From Tsuneonella flava (GTDB lineage: Bacteria > Pseudomonadota > Alphaproteobacteria > Sphingomonadales > Sphingomonadaceae): 64,000 nucleotides of DNA. The DNA is taken from NCBI RefSeq assembly GCF_002870965.1, contig NZ_PHSO01000006.1, forward strand, positions 372,001 through 436,000, written 5' to 3'. Of this stretch, positions 1 through 9,327 are shown piece by piece. The notes under the pieces are model-generated. The model worked only from the letters and a program-made list of their open reading frames with translations, made no database searches and was not told where the DNA came from. The position numbers were made by a program, and so were the translations under genes. Each line of letters starts with the position of its first letter. Position 1 is the first letter of the stretch.

Positions 1-834
1 CGCGGTCGCTGAATCGCGGATCAACTCGCTCGCCCGTCCTTCGGTGCCGTGCAGGCGCGAGAGGGTCGTGAGATTCTGCCGCAGCAGAGAATAACTGTAC
101 GCAAGACTGCGGGGAAAGCGTTCGTCGAGGATGAGGAACTCCACGATCCCGCGCGCATCCGCCTTGCCCGCATTGAGCCAGCGGAATGCCCGGTCGCCCG
201 ACACCGAGCGCAGCAACTGATCCCACTGCCCTGCATCGAGGCTCGATCCGACGTAGCTGACCGATGGCAGCAGCAGATAGTATTTCATATCCAGCACACG
301 GGCGGTAGAATCGGCACGTTCCACGAATGTGCCCGCACGGGCGAAGTTGAACCCGGCGTCGCGCAACATCGAATTGGCGACGGCACCGTGCGCCAGTGTT
401 CCGGCACGCTTTATCAGCTTGATAACATCGCCCAGATTGCTCTGCGCTATAGGGCGGGACAGCGCATCGTCGATTTCCATCCAGCTTTCATTGATGGCAG
501 TCCACAGCTCGCTGCTGATCGCCGTCCGCACTGCACGCGCATTGGTTCGCACCGACCGCATCAGTGCATGAAGGTTGGCCGGATTATCCCTGTCCCGCAG
601 CAGAAAATTCCAGGCCTGCACCCCGGTATAAGTGCCGTGTTTGCTTTCGTAAGCGACACGCTGCCCCAGCGTTTCGATGACCGAGCGCCATTCCTCCGCC
701 GCCGATACGATATCGCGGGTCAGCGCCATGCGCTGCGCCGCATCGATCAGGCGCGCGGTATTTTCGACCCGTTCGAGGTAGCGAAACATCCAGAACAGCC
801 CGTTGGCCGTGCGCCCAAGCATATGCCGGTCCAT
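1..834 (-). CDS. alpha-E domain protein (DUF403), C-terminus outside window
   Basis: The frame is open from an ATG at 834 to the window edge, giving 278 residues of a family usually a little over 300 long, so only the C-terminal end is missing. The N-terminus (MLGRTANGLFWMFRYLERVE) is typical of alpha-E helical proteins. These are encoded beside circularly permuted ATP-grasp ligases and transglutaminase-like proteases and are thought to take part in a peptide ligase/protease system of unknown product. The stop of the ATP-grasp gene at 840 lies 5 nt upstream of this start, so the two genes are probably cotranscribed. The biochemical role is not established. An alternative start is the second Met, four codons downstream. 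Confidence 0.85.
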   Translation of the reverse strand, partial: MDRHMLGRTANGLFWMFRYLERVENTARLIDAAQRMALTRDIVSAAEEWRSVIETLGQRVAYESKHGTYTGVQAWNFLLRDRDNPANLHALMRSVRTNARAVRTAISSELWTAINESWMEIDDALSRPIAQSNLGDVIKLIKRAGTLAHGAVANSMLRDAGFNFARAGTFVERADSTARVLDMKYYLLLPSVSYVGSSLDAGQWDQLLRSVSGDRAFRWLNAGKADARGIVEFLILDERFPRSLAYSYSLLRQNLTTLSRLHGTEGRASELIRDSATA

Positions 835-839
835 CACGA

Positions 840-2267
840 TCAGTCCTTCAGCACCCAGGTATCCTTGGTGCCTCCGCCTTGCGACGAATTGACCACCAGC
901 GATCCCTTCTTGAGCGCCACCCGGGTCAGCCCGCCAGGCACGATTTCCACATTGTCGGGCGAAACCAGCACGAATGGGCGCAAGTCCAGATGGCGCGGAG
1001 ACAGCCCTTTGTTGGTGAAAATCGGGCAAGTCGAAAGCGCCAGCGTGGGCTGCGCGATGTAGTTTTCCGGCTTCGCCTCCAGCTTGTGGCGAAAGTGGCG
1101 GATTTCCTTCTTGCTGGCAGTCGGCCCGATCAGCATTCCATAGCCGCCCGAACCGTGGACTTCCTTCACCACCAGCTCTTCCAGATTATCGAGCACGTAT
1201 TTCAGGCTTTCCGGGTCGGCGCAGCGATGGGTTTCGACATTGGGCAGCAAAGGCTTTTCGCCGGTATAGAATTCGACGATTTCCGGCATGAAGGAATAGA
1301 TCGCCTTGTCGTCGGCAATCCCTGTCCCTGGCGCGTTGGCGATAGTGATCCCGCCCGAACGATAGACGTCCATAATCCCCGGCACACCGAGCACACTATC
1401 GGGATTGAAAGTCAACGGATCGAGGAATTCGTCGTCCACCCGGCGATAGAGAACGTCGATCGGTTCGTAACCCATCGTCGTCCGCATTGCGACACGGCCA
1501 TTCACGACCCGCAGGTCGCAGCCCTCGACCAGCTCTGCCCCCATCTGATCTGCCAGAAAGGCGTGTTCGTAATAGGCGCTATTATAAATGCCGGGGGTAA
1601 GCACAGCGAGTGTCGGCTTGCCCGTGGTCATCTTCGGCGCGCAGGCCGCCAGACTACGGGCCAGACGACGGGGATAGTCAGAAACCGTGGCCACCGGAAC
1701 GCGGGTGAACAGTTCCGGGAACATCGCCATCATCGTTTCGCGATTTTCGAGCATGTATGACACACCGCTGGGCGTGCGCGCGTTATCTTCCAGAACGAAG
1801 AAATCGTCAGGCCCGGTACGCACCAGGTCGATCCCAACGATATGTGTGTAAACCCCACCCGGCGGCGTAAAACCGACCATATTGGCCAGCCACGCTTCAT
1901 TGCCCGCGAACAGCCGCTGCGGCACCCGGCCAGACCGGATGATTTCCTGCCTGTGATAGAGGTCGTGGATGAAGGCGTTAAGAGCGCTCACCCGTTGCTC
2001 GATCCCGCGCGTCAGCCGCCGCCATTCTCTGGCCGTGATAATCCGCGGCACCATATCGAACGGGATCAACCGCTCTTCGGCATCGTGTTCGCCATAAACG
2101 TTGAAAGTAATACCGGTGCGCCGGAACGAAGCCTCTGCCTCTTTATGCTTGCGACGGAGCAGGTCGACTTCCTGCTCGTCATACCAGACGCAGTAATCGG
2201 CGTAGCCCGACCGCACTTCTCCGGTCGGATCGAACATCTCATCGAAAGTCTCGGCAGTGCCGGTCAT
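840..2267 (-). CDS. circularly permuted ATP-grasp type 2 protein
   Basis: This 475-residue cytoplasmic protein matches the circularly permuted ATP-grasp family. Supporting segments are GNEAWLANMVGFTPPGGVYT around residue 125, VLEDNARTPSGVSYMLENR around 160, ELVVKEVHGSGGYGMLIGP near 365, and a C-terminal segment reading VVNSSQGGGTKDTW. Family members are predicted carboxylate-amine ligases forming peptide-like bonds with ATP; substrate and product are unknown. A strong ribosome binding site (GAAAGGAGATGA) sits directly before the ATG. The alpha-E gene follows within 5 nt, the usual partnership. The transglutaminase-like partner commonly found with this pair is not visible and would lie left of the window. 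Confidence 0.9.
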   Translation of the reverse strand: MTGTAETFDEMFDPTGEVRSGYADYCVWYDEQEVDLLRRKHKEAEASFRRTGITFNVYGEHDAEERLIPFDMVPRIITAREWRRLTRGIEQRVSALNAFIHDLYHRQEIIRSGRVPQRLFAGNEAWLANMVGFTPPGGVYTHIVGIDLVRTGPDDFFVLEDNARTPSGVSYMLENRETMMAMFPELFTRVPVATVSDYPRRLARSLAACAPKMTTGKPTLAVLTPGIYNSAYYEHAFLADQMGAELVEGCDLRVVNGRVAMRTTMGYEPIDVLYRRVDDEFLDPLTFNPDSVLGVPGIMDVYRSGGITIANAPGTGIADDKAIYSFMPEIVEFYTGEKPLLPNVETHRCADPESLKYVLDNLEELVVKEVHGSGGYGMLIGPTASKKEIRHFRHKLEAKPENYIAQPTLALSTCPIFTNKGLSPRHLDLRPFVLVSPDNVEIVPGGLTRVALKKGSLVVNSSQGGGTKDTWVLKD

Positions 2268-2345
2268 TCATCTCCTTTCGGGAGAATCGGGGTTAATTTA
2301 CACTGACGATAACCATTTTGTGCATTTGCACAATAAACAACCCAC

Positions 2346-3119
2346 TCAACCCGCGTCGAGTTCCCGCAAGATCGCGCTAACTACTTCTGGGGCATAGGCA
2401 AAACCCAGATGGGTGCATCGCAGCGCGACCGCCCTGTCGCGTTCGCCCGGCAATCCGCGTGCCGCGCGGGGGTGCACGATGCCATCGCGCGGGCTCCACA
2501 AAGCCACGGTTTCGACCGGCGGTTTCGCCGCCAGATCGGCTTCGATCGGCGGTTCTTCCACCCGATGTCCGGTGACGAGATGATAGGCTCGCCAGGCATT
2601 ATTAGCCCGCGGATTGTAGGAAAATGGCGACCCCATCGTCACCACTTTCGCCACTTCATGCGGGCGTCGCTTGGCCAGTTCGCGCGCGAACAGACCGCCC
2701 AGACTCCACCCGACGAGATAGACCGGCCCGCCACTGCGCGCCGCCAGATCCTCTAGCCGACCTTCAAGCTGTTGCAGATTTTCCTCGCTCGGGCCGAGGT
2801 TGTATCCCAGCCCCCACCGCTTGACCGTGTGCCCCGCCCGCTCGATCTGCTGCGCGAGATAGCGCATACGAAACGGATGGGTCGCGAATCCGGGCAACAG
2901 CATGACCGTGCGCGGCGTTGTTGCAGGCGCGATATCGGTTGTGCGAAAGCGGCGCCGTACCGGCTCTGCCAGCACATCGAGCTCGCCCAGCATCCGCCTC
3001 AGAGACGGGGCTGCGACATCCTCTGGCCGCGGTTCAGCGGCGATGCCGATACGGCGCACGATTTCCTGCCGCCTGTCGGCGAACCGTACGTTTCCAAACC
3101 GGGCTGCGAGCTGAACCAT
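2346..3119 (-). CDS. alpha/beta hydrolase (lipase-like)
   Basis: The 257-residue product has an alpha/beta hydrolase core starting near residue 70 (TVMLLPGFATHPFRMRYL). The nucleophile elbow GWSLGG places the catalytic Ser at about residue 139. A candidate acidic residue lies in LWSPRDGIVHP and the candidate His in CTHLGFAY. About 65 N-terminal residues precede the core and there is no obvious signal peptide, so it is probably cytoplasmic or loosely membrane-associated. It resembles the PGAP1/lipase-like esterases used on lipids or acyl esters; the substrate cannot be read from sequence. The gene is a monocistron or the last gene of a short minus-strand run, with 63 nt to the DUF3617 gene. 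Confidence 0.8.
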   Translation of the reverse strand: MVQLAARFGNVRFADRRQEIVRRIGIAAEPRPEDVAAPSLRRMLGELDVLAEPVRRRFRTTDIAPATTPRTVMLLPGFATHPFRMRYLAQQIERAGHTVKRWGLGYNLGPSEENLQQLEGRLEDLAARSGGPVYLVGWSLGGLFARELAKRRPHEVAKVVTMGSPFSYNPRANNAWRAYHLVTGHRVEEPPIEADLAAKPPVETVALWSPRDGIVHPRAARGLPGERDRAVALRCTHLGFAYAPEVVSAILRELDAG

Positions 3120-3182
3120 GCGCCATTCCTAAATTGCGTTGCCACAATAACGCAACAAATGGCGCTTCGTTTCATGAAACTG

Positions 3183-3740
3183 TCATGAACAATCGCCGGT
3201 TCGGGTCGACGTCATTTCCATTTCCATATGCATCGATCCGCCGGGAATTGCCGCCGCTTCCTGCGTCATGTCCATATGCATGGTATTGCTGGTGGGCGTG
3301 ACGGTGCCCTTCATTTTCATCGTGCCTTTCGCGCCGCCCTTTCCGGTGCACGACAGCACAGCGTCCAGCTTACCGCCGTCCGCTTCGAATTTGTCGAAAG
3401 TACACTTCTGCCCGCCTTCGCCTTCGCCCAGCTTGCGGACCGATTCCTCGAACCCTTTTTCGGCTTCTTCTTTCGTCAGACAATAACTGCTGTTCTTGCC
3501 AGCAACATCGCCCATCATCGCCTTCATCCGATCAGCCTGCTCCTTGGGCAAGCCGGGGACGGAAAAGTCGATCATTTTCGCCTGCGTGGTGTATTTACCG
3601 GGCTGCGGCTTCACCAGTTTGCCCGCCTCGGCGATCACTTCGTCGGTGGTTTTGGGCGCGGACGACTCATCGGAATTTCCGCCGCATGCCGCAAGGGCAA
3701 AAGCGGCGGACAGCGGAATGGCAAGATAGATTGCACGCAT
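3183..3740 (-). CDS. DUF3617 family lipoprotein
   Basis: The product has 185 residues. A signal sequence (AIYLAIPLSAAFALAACGG) ends in a lipobox with Cys at about residue 19, so it should be a periplasm-facing lipoprotein. The mature part carries the DUF3617 pattern: a KPQPGKYT segment near residue 45, then SSYCLTKEEAEKG with a Cys, a second Cys in GQKCTFDKFEADGG, and a beta-rich C-terminal half ending in Cys-Ser. Such proteins are common and often duplicated in Sphingomonadales; their function is unknown. An AGGAGAATCG stretch provides a ribosome binding site before the ATG. Confidence 0.82.
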   Translation of the reverse strand: MRAIYLAIPLSAAFALAACGGNSDESSAPKTTDEVIAEAGKLVKPQPGKYTTQAKMIDFSVPGLPKEQADRMKAMMGDVAGKNSSYCLTKEEAEKGFEESVRKLGEGEGGQKCTFDKFEADGGKLDAVLSCTGKGGAKGTMKMKGTVTPTSNTMHMDMTQEAAAIPGGSMHMEMEMTSTRTGDCS

Positions 3741-3845
3741 CGAACGATTCTCCTGCGAGGGAATGCCCCGCAGGCTAGCGATACGTTCGTCGGGTGCAAC
3801 CCAATCCTGCCGAGTTTATCCTCCGCCCTTCAGCGCCTTGGGCGA

Positions 3846-4550
3846 TCAATCCTTATTCGGCTCGCGCCGAGGACGAGCATTGCGGCGATGGGATGGTCGG
3901 TTATCGCTACGGTCGATCCGCTGGCGTTGCGGGCGACTGGCCTCGCTACGCTGGCGCGGCGGACCGCGCCTTGCATCGTCACGCCGAGAAGCGCCTCGCC
4001 GTGCATCATTGGTTTGCCGGGGCGGGCCACGCCGCGCTTCGTCACCGCGCCGATGTCTTCCACGGTTGGCGTCGCCATCGCGGCGATGCGATCCACGGTT
4101 ATAGTCGCCCTGATTGCGCGGCCGGTGCGTGGGATCGAAACGCGGGCTTGGCCGACGATAATGACTCTTGCCATCGGTGCTCCGATGCGGGCGGGCGTAA
4201 TTCGGCATCCGGTATCCATCGCGCGCGCGCAACTGGCCGCGCCATTCGCGCCATTTGTGCCCATTGCGACGGTGGCGACTGAAATGTGTGCGGTCGGCGC
4301 GGCGGTAATGCGAATGGCGCGCATGAGACCGGAAATAGAAATATCCGTCAGTGCCCCAGTACCCATCGTAAATCGGGCCATAGTACCCGTCGTAATATCC
4401 GCTGTAATACCGCGATGGGTAGCTATAGCCATAGTCGGAACCATAGCCGCTCCCATACCCATAACCGATGCCGCCACCATATCCCGTGGCGCAGCCGGAC
4501 AGCGCAAATGCCGCCAGCCCGGCGAAGGCGATCAGGATGGGTCGTTTCAT
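3846..4550 (-). CDS. low-complexity Tyr/Gly- and Arg-rich lipoprotein
   Basis: The start at 4550 is chosen because it gives a clean lipoprotein signal ([19 protein letters not shown], lipidated Cys about residue 20) and has a GGGGAGA ribosome binding site. The predicted 234-residue protein falls into two compositional blocks. Residues 24-70 are Gly/Tyr repeats of the [12 protein letters not shown] type, and the remainder is strongly basic with recurrent ARRGPPRQ-like units. I recognise no enzymatic domain. The basic tail could bind nucleic acid, LPS or other polyanions in the envelope, which is only inference. The gene is divergent from uvrB. Longer in-frame starts up to 4871 would overlap uvrB and destroy the signal peptide. 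Confidence 0.7.
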   Translation of the reverse strand: MKRPILIAFAGLAAFALSGCATGYGGGIGYGYGSGYGSDYGYSYPSRYYSGYYDGYYGPIYDGYWGTDGYFYFRSHARHSHYRRADRTHFSRHRRNGHKWREWRGQLRARDGYRMPNYARPHRSTDGKSHYRRPSPRFDPTHRPRNQGDYNRGSHRRDGDANRGRHRRGDEARRGPPRQTNDARRGASRRDDARRGPPRQRSEASRPQRQRIDRSDNRPSHRRNARPRREPNKD

Positions 4551-4770
4551 GGTTCGGTCTCCCCGTTGTGCCCTCCGCTCCAATGTGAAAAATGCTGCGG
4601 ACTGTCGATCCACCGATCGGCACGCCGGGAGGGCCGCACGCCATCGAACCGCAACGAATAAGCCTCTACTAAACACACCCTGCCTGAACCGGACCTTGCC
4701 CTGCGATAGTCCGGCAGATCGGCTGTACCCGCGCTTGCCCCCTGCGACCATAGCGCCCATATCCGGCACC

Positions 4771-6957
4771 ATGGCCGAACTCGTGATCCGCAGGGGACTG
4801 GAAGAGCCCGACACTTCCGAAAGCTTCAAACCGCATAAGCCCGCGCGGCCCGAAAAATCGATGCCGGGCAAGCCTTTCGAACTGGTCAGCGATTATGAAC
4901 CGGCAGGCGATCAGCCGACTGCGATTGCCGAACTGGTCGGCTCCGCCAAAGATGGGGAGCAGACACAGGTTCTGCTTGGCGTGACCGGGTCGGGCAAGAC
5001 CTTCACGATGGCCAAAGTAATCGAGGAATTGCAGCGCCCCGCGCTGATCCTTGCGCCGAACAAAATCCTCGCCGCGCAGCTTTATGGCGAATTCAAGAGC
5101 TTCTTCCCCAACAACGCGGTCGAATATTTCGTATCCTACTACGACTATTATCAGCCGGAGGCCTATGTCCCCCGGTCGGATACCTATATCGAGAAAGAAA
5201 GCAGCGTAAACGAAGCCATCGACCGGATGCGCCACAGCGCCACCCGCGCACTGCTGGAACGCGACGACGTGGTGATCGTGGCATCGGTTTCGTGCCTCTA
5301 TGGCATCGGTTCGGTCGAAACCTATTCGGCAATGATCTTCGATATCAAGCAGGGCGAAACCGTCGATCAGCGCGAATTGATCCGCAAGCTGGTGGCGCTG
5401 CAATACAAGCGGAACGATGCGGCGTTTCAGCGCGGCACGTTTCGTGTGCGGGGCGATAATCTGGAGATTTTCCCCAGCCACTATGAAGACATGGCCTGGC
5501 GCGTCAGCTTCTTCGGGGACGAGATCGAGGATATCGCTGAATTCGATCCGCTGACCGGCACCAAAGGCGCCAGCCTGCCCAGTGTGCGGGTCTATGCCAA
5601 CAGCCACTATGTCACGCCCGGCCCGACTATGAAGCAGGCCAGCGAAGCGATCAAATTCGAATTACAGGAACGGCTGAAAGAACTGACTGCCGAAGGCCGA
5701 CTGCTGGAAGCCCAACGGCTGGAACAGCGGACCAATTTCGACCTCGAAATGATCGCCGCCACCGGCTCTTGCGCCGGAATCGAGAACTACAGCCGGTTCC
5801 TCACTGGCCGCCTGCCGGGCGAACCGCCCCCCACGTTGTTCGAATATCTGCCGGACAATGCTCTGCTGTTCGTGGATGAGAGTCACCAGACCGTGCCGCA
5901 GATCGGCGCGATGGCCCGCGGGGACCACCGGCGCAAACTGACGCTGGCCGAATACGGTTTCCGCTTGCCAAGCTGCATCGACAACCGCCCGCTGCGGTTC
6001 AATGAATGGGACGCGATGCGTCCGCAGACGGTCGCGGTTTCTGCTACGCCCGGCGGGTGGGAGATGGAGCAGACCGGCGGGGTGTTCGCGGAACAGGTGA
6101 TCCGCCCTACCGGCCTGATCGATCCACCGGTCGATATCCGCCCGGTGGAAGATCAGGTGCAGGATTGCATAGAGGAATGCCGCAAAACGGCGGAGGCAGG
6201 CTACCGCACACTGGTAACCACGCTGACCAAGCGGATGGCCGAAGACCTGACCGAATTCATGCACGAGGCCGGTCTGAGAGTCCGCTACATGCACAGCGAT
6301 GTCGAAACGCTGGAACGTATCGAACTGATCCGCGACTTGCGTCTGGGGGTCTACGATGTGCTGGTCGGCATTAACCTGCTGCGCGAAGGGCTGGATATCC
6401 CTGAGTGCGGGCTGGTTTGCATTCTAGATGCCGACAAGGAAGGGTTCCTGCGGAGCGAAACCAGCCTGATTCAGACCATTGGCCGTGCTGCGCGCAATGT
6501 CGATGGACGCGTGATCCTATACGCCGACCGGATTACCGGAAGCATGGAACGCGCGATGGCCGAGACCGATCGGCGGCGGGAGAAACAGCGCGAATACAAT
6601 ACAGAGCACGGCATTACGCCGCAAACGATCAAGCGCCAGATCGCTGATATCGTAGCACATACAGCCAGCAAGGATGGCGTCACCGTCGACACTGGCGACG
6701 ATGAGCGCAACAATCTCGTCGGCCACAACCTGCGCGCCTATATCGAAGATCTGGAAAAACGTATGCGGGCCGCCGCCGCCGACCTCGAATTCGAGGAGGC
6801 CGGCCGTCTGCGCGACGAAATCCGGCGGCTGGAGAACGACGAGCTCGGCCTGTCGGACAACGAGCGCAAAGCGCCCGTTGTCGGCCGTTCGAGCGAAGGC
6901 AAACCGGGCACCCGCAAGATGCGTTACGGCAAGACCCAGCGGAAATGGGGGAAGTGA
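4771..6957 (+). CDS. uvrB: UvrABC excinuclease subunit B
   Basis: UvrB is the damage-verification helicase of nucleotide excision repair, loading onto DNA with UvrA and recruiting UvrC. The 728-residue protein has the Walker A motif GVTGSGKT at about residues 70-77 and the beta-hairpin region [30 protein letters not shown] motif marks the Walker B region, followed by later helicase motifs ([20 protein letters not shown]). A C-terminal UVR segment ([17 protein letters not shown]) contacts UvrC. The start at 4771 gives the usual alphaproteobacterial extension [20 protein letters not shown]; no convincing Shine-Dalgarno or LexA-type box was seen upstream. After the UVR motif there is a short basic tail. 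Confidence 0.98.
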   Translation: MAELVIRRGLEEPDTSESFKPHKPARPEKSMPGKPFELVSDYEPAGDQPTAIAELVGSAKDGEQTQVLLGVTGSGKTFTMAKVIEELQRPALILAPNKILAAQLYGEFKSFFPNNAVEYFVSYYDYYQPEAYVPRSDTYIEKESSVNEAIDRMRHSATRALLERDDVVIVASVSCLYGIGSVETYSAMIFDIKQGETVDQRELIRKLVALQYKRNDAAFQRGTFRVRGDNLEIFPSHYEDMAWRVSFFGDEIEDIAEFDPLTGTKGASLPSVRVYANSHYVTPGPTMKQASEAIKFELQERLKELTAEGRLLEAQRLEQRTNFDLEMIAATGSCAGIENYSRFLTGRLPGEPPPTLFEYLPDNALLFVDESHQTVPQIGAMARGDHRRKLTLAEYGFRLPSCIDNRPLRFNEWDAMRPQTVAVSATPGGWEMEQTGGVFAEQVIRPTGLIDPPVDIRPVEDQVQDCIEECRKTAEAGYRTLVTTLTKRMAEDLTEFMHEAGLRVRYMHSDVETLERIELIRDLRLGVYDVLVGINLLREGLDIPECGLVCILDADKEGFLRSETSLIQTIGRAARNVDGRVILYADRITGSMERAMAETDRRREKQREYNTEHGITPQTIKRQIADIVAHTASKDGVTVDTGDDERNNLVGHNLRAYIEDLEKRMRAAAADLEFEEAGRLRDEIRRLENDELGLSDNERKAPVVGRSSEGKPGTRKMRYGKTQRKWGK

Positions 6958-6961
6958 TGTT

Positions 6962-7010
6962 CGGGCGGGCAGAGGGGTAGTTACCTAAACACAGGGCAGC
7001 ACCCCGCCCG
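6962..7010 (+). terminator. possible terminator after uvrB
   Basis: An 8-bp inverted repeat (CGGGCGGG at 6962-6969, CCCGCCCG at 7003-7010) starts 4 nt after the uvrB stop. A nested GGGGT/ACCCC pair lies inside it. The loop is long and there is no T-tract, so Rho-independent activity is doubtful. Confidence 0.3.
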
Positions 7011-7118
7011 CACCCGATCGCCCCCGTTCCCGCATCCAACACCCTTGCCCTGCTCTGACATTCCGGTAGTTTCCGCCGCAACCGGCTCGTTCGGACAGGG
7101 AAAACAGGGATCATCGCC

Positions 7119-8621
7119 ATGAAACGCTTCGTCGCCGCCTGCTTTGCAGCGCCTATCGCTCTTGTCTTCGCTGCACCTCTCGCAACGGCCAGGGATGGCG
7201 ACGAGGCCAAGCCCGCAGCCTCCGCGGCGAATGAGTACACCGCCAACAGCGTCAGCAAGCAGATGCGCGGCACGTTTGGCGGTAAATCGGTCAGCTACAC
7301 CGCGACGGTGAAAGAAGAAGTGCTGAAAGACGACAAGGGCACGCCCAAGGCGACAATCGTCACCACATCCTATGTTGCCGAGCCGCGCGACCCCAATCGG
7401 CCTGTCACTTTCCTTTGGAACGGCGGACCGGGTTCAGGCTCGGTATGGCTGCAGATGGGCGCCTTCGGGCCGAAGCGGGTCGCGATCCCCTCCGATGCGA
7501 AGGACGATGGCGGGCCGCCTTACCCCATTCTCGACAACCCGGATTCGCTGCTCGATGTCACCGATCTCGTATTCATCGATCCGGTCGGCACGGGATTCAG
7601 CCATGTAATCGGCGATGCCGATACCAAGGATTACTGGGGCATCACGCAGGACGCCAGATCGGTCGCCAAAACGATCCGCCAGTGGCTGTCGGAAAACGGC
7701 CGCTGGAACAGCCCCAAGTTCATTGGCGGCGAAAGCTACGGCACCACCCGGTCGGCCACTGTCATCAACGAGCTGGAGGGCGGATACAACGATGTCGCGG
7801 TGGACGGCATTATCCTGATTTCGACGATCCTCGATTTCGCGGCGGGCGATACCGACGATGGTAACGAACTGGGTTACATCACCAATCTGCCGACGATGGC
7901 GACAACTGCGCTGTTTCATGGAAAAGCCACCGCCGCATCGCCCGCGCAATTCGCGGAGGAAGCGCGCCAGTTCGCCATCGGCCCATACGCCGCGTTTCTG
8001 CTGAAAGGGCAGAATGCCAGCACACAGGAACGCGCCGCCGTGCGCGCGCAACTGGCGCGGTTCACTGGCCTGAGCGAGACATATCTCGATCAGGCCGACC
8101 TTCGCGTCAGCCCGGGACGGTTCTACAAAGAACTGCTGCGCGACCGGGGGCTGACAGTGGGGCGACTGGATAGCCGCTATACCGGCAAGGATCTGGATAA
8201 CGCGGGCGAATACCCGGACAACGACCCCAGCTTTTACGGGATCGATGGCGGATATACCGCAGCCGTGAACCACTTCATGCGCGACACGCTCGGCTACAAG
8301 ACAGATCGCCAATATGTGACGATCGGCAGTGTCCAGCCGTGGGATTTCCAGAAGGAAGGGCGCACGAGCACCTATTTCAATGTCGCGCCCTATATCGGCA
8401 AGGCATTGCGCGAAAATTCGGATCTGCGCGTGTTCGTGGGGCAAGGGTGGTATGATTTCGCCACCCCGTTCTTCGGCGCGGAATATTCGCTCACCCGCCC
8501 CGGATTCCCGCAGGACCGCATCCAATTCCATTACTACGACGCGGGGCACATGATGTATGTGCGCGATGAAGACCGGGCGAAACTGTCCGCCGACATCCGC
8601 CAATTCATCCGCGCACGGTAG
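7119..8621 (+). CDS. S10 family serine carboxypeptidase
   Basis: This 500-residue exported peptidase has a signal peptide of about 24 residues. The S10 hallmarks are all present: the oxyanion-hole motif NGGPGSGS at about 101-108, DPVGTGFS at about 154-161, and the nucleophile motif GGESYGTT with Ser about 207. The catalytic Asp lies in GWYDFATPF and the His in DAGHMMY near the C-terminus. S10 enzymes remove C-terminal residues and work at acidic pH. Bacterial members of this length are secreted or periplasmic and probably serve peptide scavenging or envelope turnover. The gene stands alone, with a GGAAAACAGGGATC leader before the ATG. Confidence 0.92.
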   Translation: MKRFVAACFAAPIALVFAAPLATARDGDEAKPAASAANEYTANSVSKQMRGTFGGKSVSYTATVKEEVLKDDKGTPKATIVTTSYVAEPRDPNRPVTFLWNGGPGSGSVWLQMGAFGPKRVAIPSDAKDDGGPPYPILDNPDSLLDVTDLVFIDPVGTGFSHVIGDADTKDYWGITQDARSVAKTIRQWLSENGRWNSPKFIGGESYGTTRSATVINELEGGYNDVAVDGIILISTILDFAAGDTDDGNELGYITNLPTMATTALFHGKATAASPAQFAEEARQFAIGPYAAFLLKGQNASTQERAAVRAQLARFTGLSETYLDQADLRVSPGRFYKELLRDRGLTVGRLDSRYTGKDLDNAGEYPDNDPSFYGIDGGYTAAVNHFMRDTLGYKTDRQYVTIGSVQPWDFQKEGRTSTYFNVAPYIGKALRENSDLRVFVGQGWYDFATPFFGAEYSLTRPGFPQDRIQFHYYDAGHMMYVRDEDRAKLSADIRQFIRAR

Positions 8622-8632
8622 TCAAAGACGCT

Positions 8633-8650
8633 GGGGACGTGCGCGTCCCC
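8633..8650 (+). terminator. hairpin after the S10 peptidase gene
   Basis: GGGGACG (8633-8639) and CGTCCCC (8644-8650) form a perfect 7-bp stem with a TGCG loop 11 nt after the stop codon, followed by GCAATTT. It is a plausible weak intrinsic terminator. Confidence 0.45.
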
Positions 8651-8691
8651 GCAATTTACCAGCTTACAATACAGTGCCATAGCGCGCGGCA

Positions 8692-9327
8692 ATGGATCGC
8701 AGACTTATCGCCCTCTTCGCCATTATCGCTCTGCCTGCTGTGCTGGGCGGTTGCCGCCCGCCTGCCACGGATCGTTATGTCGAACGGCTCGATCTGGATT
8801 CAGGGCAAGGGCCCACACATGTGCTGACTTCGTCGCCCGATGTCGCCGGGGCGATCTGGGCCGTGAGCCGCACCCCCAACCGCATTGTTTACGGGATTCC
8901 GGGCAATGCCCCTCTGCTCGCGCTGGCCTGCACGGGAGAAGACAGCGCACGGACGCTGGAAATCACCCGCTTTGCAGCGGCGGACCGCAATGCGAAAGCG
9001 ATCATGGCGCTGATCGGCAATGGCCATGTCGAGCGCCTGCCGATCGACGCGAAAGACAACGGGCGTGGCTGGCTGTGGCAAGGAAGCTATCCCGCGGACC
9101 TGCCCGCGCTGGATGCGTTCACAGGAGCGCGCAAGCTCGAACTGACGATCCCCGGCGCGGGTACGCTGGCGATCAACCCCAGCCCGCAGCCCGCCGAACT
9201 GATCGAGACGTGCCGCCGTCTGGCCCAGCCGGACCCGGCGGTTATTCCTGTGCTGGAGCTGGAGCTGGAGACGGAGAAGCCGACGCAGACAATTGTGCCG
9301 AAGGCTGAGCCGACTCCGCCAACGTAG
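8692..9327 (+). CDS. hypothetical lipoprotein
   Basis: The 211-residue product starts with a lipoprotein signal (IALFAIIALPAVLGGCRPP, Cys about 21). The body is a mixed alpha/beta sequence containing VYGIPGNAPLLALACTGE and a second Cys in LIETCRRLA. The C-terminus is acidic and low-complexity (LELELETEKP). I do not recognise a family with confidence. Its last 86 bp overlap the 3' end of the convergent dsbD-like gene, so the two low-complexity tails are encoded by opposite strands of the same DNA. An envelope role is inferred only from the signal peptide. Confidence 0.72.
   Translation: MDRRLIALFAIIALPAVLGGCRPPATDRYVERLDLDSGQGPTHVLTSSPDVAGAIWAVSRTPNRIVYGIPGNAPLLALACTGEDSARTLEITRFAAADRNAKAIMALIGNGHVERLPIDAKDNGRGWLWQGSYPADLPALDAFTGARKLELTIPGAGTLAINPSPQPAELIETCRRLAQPDPAVIPVLELELETEKPTQTIVPKAEPTPPT

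Noticed and set aside
3228-4661. Plus-strand frame of 477 codons opposite the two lipoprotein genes
   Set aside because: No domain or signal; both opposite-strand genes have lipoboxes and ribosome binding sites.
4551-4770. LexA (SOS) box upstream of uvrB
   Set aside because: GAAC and GTTC half-sites occur but not with the required 7-nt spacing.
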